In this document: piece after piece, positions 1 through 7,129 of the stretch | How the letters are laid out: the number at the start of each line of letters is the position of its first letter | Position numbering within the stretch: position 1 is the first letter of the stretch | Origin: Desulfocucumis palustris | GTDB taxonomy: Bacteria > Bacillota > Desulfotomaculia > Desulfotomaculales > Desulfocucumaceae | NCBI RefSeq assembly: GCF_002933875.1 | Contig: NZ_BFAV01000150.1 | Location: forward strand, 1 to 64,000 | Length of the DNA stretch: 64,000 bases | Reading direction: 5' to 3' | Program-made: the position numbers and the translations under genes | The notes under the pieces: generated by a model | What the model saw: the letters and a program-made list of their open reading frames with translations, nothing else | Told to the model about the DNA's origin: nothing | The model's database searches: none

Positions 1-96
1 CGCCAACGGGGCGAAATTTAAAGCATAGTCTGCGCTCGGAGAGACTCCTGTGGTCGTTCTTTCGGACGGTGGGTTCGACTCCCCCCGCCTCCACCA
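1..96 (+). ncRNA. ssrA: tmRNA (ssrA), 3' part only
   Basis: The window opens inside a transfer-messenger RNA, the RNA that rescues stalled ribosomes. Visible are the T-arm GGTTCGACTCC, the acceptor strand CCGCCTCCA and an encoded CCA ending at 96. The tag-coding part and the 5' end lie upstream of the window. The tmRNA 3' end is a classic integration site, and a recombinase gene starts 131 bases downstream. Confidence 0.9.
66..95 (+). repeat. attL-like repeat (tmRNA 3' end)
   Basis: Thirty bases of the tmRNA 3' end recur at 21685-21714 with one mismatch. The last 24 bases, starting GGTTCGACTCC, are identical. Lying inside tmRNA next to a tyrosine recombinase gene, this is read as the left attachment site of an integrated element. 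Confidence 0.8.
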
Positions 97-227
97 AAAT
101 ATTCAGTAATACCAAGGGTTTCAGGGTTTTTTGGCACAGTAAAAAATGCTGTGTTCGTATGACCCAAAACCACAATATTTTGTCATTCGAACACCTCTGT
201 TAAGTAAAAAACAAGGGGTGTTTTTTC

Positions 228-1220
228 ATGTCGGTTAATTGCCGGAAAAGAGTTGTTAAATTAGTTTCACACAAAAAAATGACCTGGGAAAATTATCTAA
301 AGGAATACTTGCTATGGAAAAAAGCGGAAGGTCGATCAGAGCGAACGATTAGGGATTACAGCAACCATATAAGACTTTTTTTTAAGCGTTTTCCGGATTC
401 ATCTTTTTCTAATCTTAGAAGCTTCAAAAAAAATATTATTGAGCACATGTCTTTAGACGTAAAGCCAGCTTATTACAACAACAAGCTCGTATACTTGAAA
501 ACTTTTTTTGAATGGTGTGTTAATGAGGGAATTCTAGCAGAAAATCCCATGAAAAGCTTTAAAAGGCGGAAGGCTGATGAACGGATTGTGCAGATAGACT
601 GAAATGCTCTTAGAAAATTATTATCTATGCCTAACCAGAAAACTTTTCCCGGACTGCGAGATTACGCCCTGCTGCTAATCCAGCTTGATACGGGTATAAG
701 GCCGAAAGAGGCTTTATCATTACTCATTTCCGACATAAACTTAGATTCATTAGAGGTTTACATCAGAGCCGAGAACGCAAAAACAAGAATTGCCCGTACA
801 TTGCCCATTAGCCCTCTCACCGCTAAAGCAATACAAAAACTATTAAACAACAGGTCGCCAGTATGGAGTGAAAATATTCCGGTTTTCTGCACCTGTGACG
901 GACAGAAACTAAATGGCAATGGGTGGTATAAACGGGTTAGCAAATATGGTGAAAAATTGGGTGTTAACTTTTACCCTTATCAGCTACGGCATACTTTTGC
1001 ATTAGAATTTTTAAGAAATGGTGGAAATTCCTTTGCTTTACAGAAAACCCTTGGCCACGCTGATATGAACATGACAAAAAGGTATGTGGCTATGGCAGAT
1101 GAAGATATTAAAGAGCAGCATTTAAAAGCCTCCCCCGTTTCGAAGCTCGTTCAACAGAATAAGCGGGTTATTAAGCTGAAACAAAAAAAATCTAAACCCC
1201 TCCCCTACTTTGTACGATAA
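228..1220 (+). pseudogene. tyrosine recombinase (integrase), interrupted by an in-frame TGA
   Basis: This is an XerC/D-like phage-type integrase. Codons 228-599 encode the N-terminal SAM-like core-binding domain (WENYLKEYLLWKKAEGRSER region). Codons 603-1217 encode the catalytic domain in the same frame, with the first catalytic Arg in GIRPKEAL, the H-x-x-R box in YQLRHTFA, the LGHAD box, and a candidate nucleophile Tyr in MTKRYVAMA. A single TGA at 600-602 separates the two halves, with no frameshift: the reading continues NALRKLLSMP. The start at 228 has an AAGGGGTG ribosome site. It probably inserted the island at tmRNA. A point mutation is the simplest explanation; readthrough cannot be excluded. 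Confidence 0.88.
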
Positions 1221-1227
1221 AACCAAT

Positions 1228-1262
1228 AAATGCCGGAGCAGCAATTCGCCCCGGCATTTTTT
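1228..1262 (+). terminator. terminator after the integrase
   Basis: The inverted repeat AAATGCCGG (1228-1236) / CCGGCATTT (1251-1259) is followed by a T-rich tract. It lies 8 bases after the integrase stop. Confidence 0.7.
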
Positions 1263-2135
1263 ATTATCCATTCTACTAAAAATTGGCTAATTGCATACCC
1301 CGTATACACACAATCGGAAATACTATATAGACATATAAAACATTAATATGCATTCTAAGCAGTGATAATAGTAATAACAGTTATAATTGCTATTAATGCT
1401 ATTACGTTTAGGTATAAATTACCTATAATCTTCTTTAGCTACCTTAAAGTTATCGGACAAGCAAAGCATAACACAAACCTCCACACAGCCAGGAACAACC
1501 CTTAGAGAAGAGATATTATCCATAGGCAGAATCATACCGATCTTCAAACCTCTCTGCCTTCAGACGGCATAGATCCAGCCTAATAGGATTTTAACAGCCA
1601 CCATGTATACACCTTGCACACTTTAGTTTATCTCCGACAACCAGCCACCAAATAGCAAGACATTTCCAGCTAATGAACAATTCTCCGCTCCATTACCTAT
1701 TTGCTTTACATAATATGGCTAAGTGTAACCCACGTATATACATAATCGGTAATCTTATATATAGATAAAGCATTAATAAACATTCTAAGCAATAATAACA
1801 GTAAAGACATTATTACGTTTATACAGTTATTACTATATAGCCGATGGCCATAGCCAGATCACCCCGGACAACTTTTTTATTACGGATTAGCTATTTACCA
1901 GCAACCGACCGGCAGCCAGAATGGCAAATAAACATGTAGTCCGCCTGGATAATTAAACCCTACTTTTTTTCCGTTTTGGTATAAAACAGAAAGATGGAGG
2001 AGATAGTCAAGGAGTTGAATCTTAGTGCAGCAGAAATCAAATCCAAAGATATATCCGTCGTTATATGCATTTAAATCATTCTACAAATGTGTAACAAAGA
2101 TAACTAGGGATTCCTTAGACAAAGTAGGAACTTAA
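1263..2135. repeat. A+T-rich gene-free stretch with an imperfect direct repeat of about 110 bases
   Basis: No credible gene is visible. Segments 1285-1410 and 1717-1821 are imperfect direct copies. They share, in the same order, GGCTAA, CGTATA, ACA(C/T)AATCGG, AAGCATTAAT-like, CATTCTAAGCA and ATTACGTTTA blocks. The copies lie about 430 bases apart and differ by small indels. They could be remains of integrase-binding arms, an origin, or a degraded duplicated segment. Confidence 0.5.
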
Positions 2136-2567
2136 CTATTCTAAATCTCTTTGCCTTTTTTTAATAAGACTTATTGCCAAATACCCTAATATAACACCAC
2201 TCAACTGTTGTACCAATGAATAATTAAAAATAGCTAAGCCAAATGGATATTTTAGATACGGAATAATAAATACAAGTGGACTGATTGCAACATAAAATAA
2301 AGGTGCACCATAAAAAATTAGCTTTAGCCAATCATAACTCCACATACCATCCGTGCGCACCAAACCCAAAAAACCTGGCATACCTAATAGTAGCCCAATT
2401 ATTATTGTATACATGACTTTATAGACAGAATATGGATAGATTGTGTATGTTGCACCACTATATTTAAAAAGCCATGCATCAAAATATGCACCAATATATG
2501 TACTAACAATTATAAAATTCATAAAAATAAATCCAAACATATAACTTATTATTTTTTTATTATTCAA
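2136..2567 (-). CDS. hypothetical four-helix membrane protein
   Basis: A 143-residue protein I do not recognise. About four hydrophobic segments are visible (roughly residues 5-27, 48-68, 84-104 and 116-135), ending in a basic tail (KKRQRDLE). There is no signal peptide cleavage site and no catalytic motif. It follows the rhodanese-like gene on the same strand after 54 bases holding a hairpin. Base composition is very A+T-rich like its neighbours, which fits the island. Confidence 0.6.
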   Translation of the reverse strand: MNNKKIISYMFGFIFMNFIIVSTYIGAYFDAWLFKYSGATYTIYPYSVYKVMYTIIIGLLLGMPGFLGLVRTDGMWSYDWLKLIFYGAPLFYVAISPLVFIIPYLKYPFGLAIFNYSLVQQLSGVILGYLAISLIKKRQRDLE

Positions 2568-2588
2568 TTACAACTCTCCCTTGAAATT

Positions 2589-2610
2589 TTAAAAGCTAAA
2601 CTAGCTTTTT
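2589..2610 (-). terminator. weak hairpin downstream of the rhodanese-like gene
   Basis: The stem AAAGCTA (2592-2598) / TAGCTTT (2602-2608) has a 3-base loop. It lies 14 bases after the stop of the 2622-3047 gene, and T tracts are poor on both strands. Confidence 0.4.
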
Positions 2611-2621
2611 GCTTTGGTTCT

Positions 2622-3047
2622 TCAAGTATGTTTGCAATTGGTGTTATAGATGAAAGGTATCCATCCTTTTAACCACCCTCCCTCTAAAGAAAAAACATTG
2701 TAACCTTGATTAGATAGAATCTCTACCAGCTTATTTGCTGTTTTTCCAGTGTAGCAATATACTACTATTATTTTATCTTTTGGCAATGTTTTTTGAGTAG
2801 TTTCAATGCCATTCCATAAATGATTAATTGCTCCAGGAATATGACCCGCTTGAAAATCTTCTGATTTCCTTATATCTAATATATATAGATTATCTCTGTT
2901 ATTTTTTATAATATCTGTTAATTCTTTCGATACTATAATTCTATTATGGGTGTCTAGATTTGTATTTATATGCATTATTATGTCTGTACTGGAAGAAGGT
3001 GATAATAGTAAAATACTAAATATGGCAGATAAAAGAATATTATACAT
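2622..3047 (-). CDS. secreted rhodanese-like domain protein
   Basis: A 141-residue protein with a hydrophobic N-terminus (MYNILLSAIFSILLL), probably exported or anchored. It carries a single rhodanese fold: LYILDIRKSEDFQAGHIPGA is the CH2A-type signature, the active-site loop is CYTGKT (Cys at about residue 97), and the C-terminal signature is NVFSLEGGWLKGW. Rhodaneses carry sulfur as a persulfide on that Cys. As the only domain on the outer face it may handle thiosulfate or polysulfide, or act as a redox sulfur carrier; the substrate cannot be told. It follows the 3119-3946 gene on the same strand with a hairpin between. Confidence 0.82.
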   Translation of the reverse strand: MYNILLSAIFSILLLSPSSSTDIIMHINTNLDTHNRIIVSKELTDIIKNNRDNLYILDIRKSEDFQAGHIPGAINHLWNGIETTQKTLPKDKIIVVYCYTGKTANKLVEILSNQGYNVFSLEGGWLKGWIPFIYNTNCKHT

Positions 3048-3081
3048 AAAACTTATCCTCTATAATTTTTATTATGAAACA

Positions 3082-3105
3082 GCACCCTGGGATAGACCAG
3101 GGTGC
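3082..3105. terminator. hairpin between secreted-protein gene and rhodanese-like gene
   Basis: The perfect stem GCACCCTGG (3082-3090) / CCAGGGTGC (3097-3105) has a 6-base loop. It lies 14 bases after the stop of the 3119-3946 gene. The T tract on the minus strand is short, so termination would be partial. Confidence 0.5.
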
Positions 3106-3118
3106 AAAAAAGTGTATC

Positions 3119-3946
3119 TTACGGTTGACTATCTCGTAAAAAATTTGCAAACATAAAGTTCCATGTATTACCACTACGAACAAGATCAATTTTCATATTA
3201 GCCCTATTTTGGTCTCCTGAATCATTAGTAAAATAGTATCCATTGGGATTAGAGGGATTCATATTATAAGTAGTACCACTTGTTGGAATTCCACTCGAAG
3301 GTTTAGCTTCATCATAACCTAATGTTCGTGAAAGATTGGAACTACAATCCGACTTAAAAGAATAAAAAGCTTGTTGCCAGAATCCAATTTTAGAGTTTTT
3401 CCAGGTTACGGTACTGTCATATCTATTCCAGACACCAGCAATTTTCGTTATCCTGAAGCCGTTTCTTGTCTTTGAATCAAGATAGCAGCTACTTCCTTCA
3501 TAATAGATAGAACTGGTTGCCTTGATCGCACCTGTTTGATCCCAATCAGAATCAGTATCAGGATCGTAAGCTAATGCTGAGAGGGGAATTATAGCATAAG
3601 AAGTCTGTTTATATAAATCTGTAGTTTTATCAGTTTTTGAATTCTTTTTTGATTGTAATTTTTGGACTGTAAAATAAACTTTGATTTTATCGGAATTTTT
3701 CTCAACCCCATCTTTTGTTAAAGTAGCCTTAGCATCAAATGCAGGACCATCACAAATTCCGTTTTTGGCGCGTTCAAGAAGTATACTATCGTCTGTTATT
3801 TCATCTGCTTGGAAAACTAAGACTTCATCTTTGTCTAATTTCAAACTCACACCATTAGAATCAGAGGCGGCCATAGATGCAGGAGTAATAAATAATGCAG
3901 CAATCAAAATAAAAACTACAAATATTAACAGCTTACTTTTAAACAT
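3119..3946 (-). CDS. hypothetical secreted protein
   Basis: A 275-residue protein with a clear signal peptide (basic MFKSK, hydrophobic core, cleavage near PASMAAS at residue 27). The mature part is polar with four cysteines (one in ICDGPAF, one in SSCYLDS, one in SDCSSN near the middle, plus spacing suited to disulfides). It ends in a segment rich in Asn, Gly and Tyr. I do not recognise a family. It has no membrane anchor or LPXTG signal. An unusual 80-base palindrome lies 80-160 bases upstream in its leader. A role at the cell surface is all that can be said. Confidence 0.65.
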   Translation of the reverse strand: MFKSKLLIFVVFILIAALFITPASMAASDSNGVSLKLDKDEVLVFQADEITDDSILLERAKNGICDGPAFDAKATLTKDGVEKNSDKIKVYFTVQKLQSKKNSKTDKTTDLYKQTSYAIIPLSALAYDPDTDSDWDQTGAIKATSSIYYEGSSCYLDSKTRNGFRITKIAGVWNRYDSTVTWKNSKIGFWQQAFYSFKSDCSSNLSRTLGYDEAKPSSGIPTSGTTYNMNPSNPNGYYFTNDSGDQNRANMKIDLVRSGNTWNFMFANFLRDSQP

Positions 3947-4026
3947 AATATTTTTGCTCCTTTAATTTTTATTAAAATCTTTTTTTGAAATTGATAAATA
4001 CCAAAAAAAATGATTAAATAGACTTG

Positions 4027-4108
4027 TAATAGTGGTTATGGGCAGCAAATACACGGGGTACGCGGTTGTCAGCTCTGTACCCGGTTGTCTGCCAAATCCA
4101 CTATTACT
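4027..4108. promoter_or_regulatory. nested palindrome in the leader of the secreted-protein gene
   Basis: Three nested inverted repeats are visible: TAATAGTGG (4027-4035) with CCACTATTA (4098-4106), GGCAG with CTGCC, and GGGTAC-like with GTACCC. Within it a 13-base direct repeat, GTACSCGGTTGTC, occurs at 4058-4070 and 4077-4089. The minus strand would place it in the 5' untranslated region of the 3119-3946 gene. It matches no riboswitch class I can name. Confidence 0.45.
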
Positions 4109-4150
4109 TTTTTGCAGGGGATCGCGGGATAATTGGCTCAATGGTCTCAT

Positions 4151-4658
4151 CTCCTCTCATAGAATCTAATCAAACATTAAATATTTTAAGACTTTATATA
4201 CCAATTACACTTGTATCATCCATATATGTCTAATTATGTTTACATATAATATCATATTAACTAAGTAAAGCAAATAAAAACATTACGACAATATTCATTA
4301 ATACTCGACATGATCCTAACTAGAATGGCAATAGATCCTATTTAGTCTTTGTCACTAGCAGTCTGTCTGAGAATTACTTTTTGACATGCAGATACCACAA
4401 TATATTGGTGTTGCAACATACAGTAAAACCGGCATATAGCTGAAATTGGGATTACCTGTTAATAAATGTTCAGGCTGCTAGCTGGTTTTTATTACTCATA
4501 AACTATAACGCACCCCCCAGTAAGACTCTTCAGTTTACTCAAAACATGCAGCTTATTTATACTGCCTAAAAACTTTCTCCTAATAGTAAGACTCTTCCAG
4601 GAGATAAACGATTCAGTGTTTTTATAAAAATTTTTCAACGAAAAATTACCGTCATAAA
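4151..4658. other. gene-free A+T-rich stretch
   Basis: No gene is supported. The only structure noticed is a short direct repeat, AGTAAGACTCTTC, at 4519-4531 and 4585-4597. The stretch separates the secreted-protein gene's upstream region from the helicase fragment. Confidence 0.4.
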
Positions 4659-5297
4659 GTGATTACTGTCTCTATATATGGGGAAGACCCATGGACCGTC
4701 CCGCCTTCTGGAAAAAAGATAGAAAGACCTATTACTGGGCCTTTGCCTAAAGCAGTATCAATTGTCACTAGCAATCTGATTTATATTGAAAAAGACAAAC
4801 TTCCTCCGGCCTTAATCAACCGCCTAACACGATTAGCCGCCTTTCAGAATCCCGAGTTCTATAAAGCCCAGGCCATGCGCTTGCCTACATTCGGAAAACC
4901 CAGGGTAATTGGATGTGCTGAAGATTATCCTAAGTATATTGGATTACCCAGGGGATGTCTTGATGATATAGAGGAGTTATTAAAAGGCCTCAAAGTAAAG
5001 TTAAAAATGAGAGATGAACGCTATCAGGGTGTTACAATTGACGCGGTCTTCAATGGGGAACTAAACCCATTTCAGCAAGCTGCTGTCAAAGCATTGCTGG
5101 CTCATGACAATGGTATCCTGTCTGCCACAACAGCCTTTGGTAAAGCAGTTGCTGCTACCTGGATAATTGCCGCCCGTAAAGTAAATACCCTTGTACTGGT
5201 ACATAGAAAATAGCTTATGGACCAGTGGCGGGAGAGGTTATCAGCTTTTCTGGATATACCCGTCAAGTCAATAGGCCAAATCGGCGGTGGAAAAGAC
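4659..5297 (+). pseudogene. superfamily II helicase fragment of TOTE-conflict type
   Basis: Codons 4659-5210 match the middle of the large primase-helicase proteins of TOTE conflict systems: the RLAAFQNPEFYKAQAMRL block, the IGLPRGCLDD block and the Q-motif/P-loop region ending in VLVHRK. The P-loop reads ATTAFGKAV where the family has AFGKT, so the key Thr is lost. A TAG at 5211-5213 stands where a Gln codon is expected; homology continues in frame as LMDQWRERLSAFLD and then IGQIGGGK, and stops near 5297 with no Walker B or later motifs. The N-terminal primase part is absent too. It is clearly a dead fragment. Family assignment rests on remembered family sequence. Confidence 0.72.
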
Positions 5298-5299
5298 AT

Positions 5300-5785
5300 T
5301 CTATGGATGGCAGGAGTAGCGAGCCGGGGTTTCATCCTGCCGATACGGATCCATTAAGAAATCCCAGAAGGCGCGGAAACTTTTGCCCTGGTCGGAATCC
5401 GCGATGGTATCGCGCTCGCCGAAAACCGATTTCAAAAGATCCGCCCTTGGTCCCGTGTGGTGCGGTCCGGCAACCGGAAGTTTTCCTCCACTTCGCGGAA
5501 ATCGCTCAAAAGCTCCCGGGCCGTGGTCGCTAACTGCTGAAAGCGATCCTTCAGGGCCGTCTCATCCAGTAAGGGCTCTTCACCGTCCTGGATGCGCTTT
5601 ATCTCTACATCCATCTCCTTTTTTGCCGTTGTAGGTCTTCGATGCGCAACTGCGAGTCGACTTGGCTACCAGCTACTATCTGTCGTAGTAGCCTGAAGAC
5701 TGTCAAAAGAGTGACTAAGTGCCGACGAAGGCCCGCTGGGTAAGGCTTTCCGGCCAAGTCAGGGCCACAGAGAACGATGGATTAT
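5300..5785 (-). pseudogene. jetA: Wadjet JetA (DUF3375) fragment with multiple frameshifts
   Basis: Read on the minus strand in several frames, this stretch gives successive JetA-like blocks in the right order: ESLTQRAFVGT, then after a stop/frameshift FRLLRQIVAG and RIEDLQRQK, then after a one-base slip in an A run LLDETALKDRFQQL and ARELLSDFREVEENFR, then after a deletion VFGERDTIADSDQG and KSFRAFWDFLM. JetA is the kleisin-like subunit of the plasmid-restricting Wadjet complex, normally about 490 residues; about 160 are left. No jetB, jetC or jetD is recognisable nearby. The 3' end abuts the helicase fragment tail to tail near 5297. Confidence 0.72.
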
Positions 5786-5912
5786 TTTAGAAAATTTTTA
5801 TGCGAATGGATTCCTCAATTTTTTCCAAAAATTATGATATAATAGTTATATCTACGATAGGTGGTAATACTGAAACTGCCGGGATATACTGAAAATAGAT
5901 GGAGGTGCCGAT

Positions 5913-6236
5913 ATGGAAAAACGAATCCGGGATGAGTTGAACATCCTCAAAGATATCATAGTGGACACCATTCCCGTGGAGCAGATATTCCTGTTCGGTT
6001 CCTATGCAAACGGTACACCGCATGCTGATTCAGACTTAGATATTTATATAGTGATACCGGAGAATGCAAATATTCGAGAAATTGATGCAATGAAGTTGAT
6101 CCACAGAGTAATTCGTGATAAAAAAACAATGCCTGTGGATGTGATCGTCAGCAAAAGAAATAAGTTTAATCAACGCAAATCCACCCCCACCCTTGAGCGA
6201 CAAATAGCGCAAGAGGGAATGTTGCTGTATGGATAA
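5913..6236 (+). CDS. MNT-type minimal nucleotidyltransferase (antitoxin-like)
   Basis: A 107-residue nucleotidyltransferase-fold protein. The signature GSYANGTPHADSDLDI (GSx10DxD) is intact, with a later Asp in MPVDVIV that would complete the metal triad. In HEPN-MNT modules this family is encoded just upstream of a HEPN ribonuclease toxin and neutralises it, in known cases by AMPylation. Here the next gene starts inside the stop codon (ATGGATAA overlap) but stops after 16 codons. The start at 5913 has a GGAGGTG ribosome site. A TATAAT box at 5838-5843 could be its promoter -10 element. Confidence 0.85.
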   Translation: MEKRIRDELNILKDIIVDTIPVEQIFLFGSYANGTPHADSDLDIYIVIPENANIREIDAMKLIHRVIRDKKTMPVDVIVSKRNKFNQRKSTPTLERQIAQEGMLLYG

Positions 6237-6279
6237 CCGCACACGCTCACAGGAATGGCAAAGGCTTAGCAGGGGGTAA
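6229..6279 (+). pseudogene. HEPN toxin remnant (16 codons)
   Basis: The ATG at 6229 overlaps the stop of the MNT gene by 8 bases, the usual arrangement in HEPN-MNT pairs. The product would be MDNRTRSQEWQRLSRG, which resembles the extreme N-terminus of HEPN proteins, and then TAA. The HEPN RX4-6H active site is gone, leaving the MNT partner alone. Confidence 0.5.
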
Positions 6280-6531
6280 TAACCTCTGCTTTCTTTAATT
6301 TTTATCAGCTATGCTGCAAAGCTTTTGCTAATCAATGCTTTAAGATTGAGATATTGTCAACAACCCCGTCCCCTCGACACCAAAAGCACAGCGGTATCCG
6401 GTCACTCTTTAAGCAGCACTGGTAAAAACCGGTCGGGTCAGCAAAGAATCAGGGCAATTTTACCGTCAGATATTTGCCAGGCCTAGATCCATTCAAGCCT
6501 GACCCCCTATGCATCTGAAGATAAAAGTGCC

Positions 6532-6819
6532 TTAGCTGTTGACAGACTCGATTTTGAAGGCGTCTACAAAACTTTCCAAGGTATCCGCCATATGCTTCAT
6601 TTGCTCAAATGCATTGCTTATCTCCTCAACGGCCGCAGATTGTTCCTGAGAACCTGCGGCAACACTTTGCAGGCTGGAGCTAATGCTTTGTATAGCACTA
6701 GTGCCACTTTCTACCAATTTGTTCATAGCCTTAACAGTGATTAATGTAGTAATCCCTACGCTGATAATTAATAAAGACACTATGGCAAAACCCAGCCTGA
6801 CCTTCAAACTTTTAAACAT
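6532..6819 (-). pseudogene. collapsed chemoreceptor (MCP) with internal deletion
   Basis: The 95-residue frame has an MCP-like N-terminus with one membrane segment (MFKSLKVRLG, then residues about 10-31). It joins directly to the last part of an MCP signalling hairpin, SVAAGSQEQSAAVEEISN, ending ESFVDAFKIESVNS. The ligand domain, HAMP, methylation helices and the conserved hairpin tip are all missing, while full MCPs in this window are 545 and 616 residues. The simplest reading is an in-frame deletion between the two ends of an older gene. It has a ribosome site (AAAGGGG) and might still be made as a small membrane coiled coil. Confidence 0.6.
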
Positions 6820-6934
6820 GTAAAACCCCTTTCCCTGGCATTTTTTACATTATAATTTATTGCTGTCAACACCAGTTTAAAATTGAACAAAATCACCGGT
6901 TTAAAAATGAACACTGCCCCCATAATTAACCGGT

Positions 6935-7117
6935 ATGAAAAGCATTATCTCGCGTTTTAAATTGCTTATACAGGAAGTTTTACAGGAGGAATTCAATAAT
7001 GAAATCGCGAATGCTTTAAATATGAAAAACACCAATAAAATGCCAAACCAACAAGATCTTGCAGCGCAAGTAATGTTTGATGCGGGAGTCTTAGCTGCGA
7101 CAAGCGAGATAAAGTAG
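6935..7117 (+). CDS. small hypothetical protein upstream of the NlpC/P60-repeat gene
   Basis: A 60-residue frame (MKSIISRFKLLIQEVL start, ending ATSEIK) whose stop at 7115-7117 abuts the ribosome site of the next gene. It is mostly helical and charged, with no signal peptide. No strong ribosome site is visible before its ATG. The adjacency suggests translational coupling with the NlpC/P60-repeat gene, but the function is unknown and it may be non-coding. Confidence 0.4.
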   Translation: MKSIISRFKLLIQEVLQEEFNNEIANALNMKNTNKMPNQQDLAAQVMFDAGVLAATSEIK

Positions 7118-7129
7118 GTGGATTTTAAA

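Noticed and set aside
600..602. TGA in the integrase as a selenocysteine codon
   Set aside because: No stem-loop of SECIS type follows and integrases have no conserved Sec; a point mutation is simpler.
3962..4150. 62-codon minus-strand frame
   Set aside because: It spans the nested palindrome, has no protein-like composition and sits in the leader of the secreted-protein gene.
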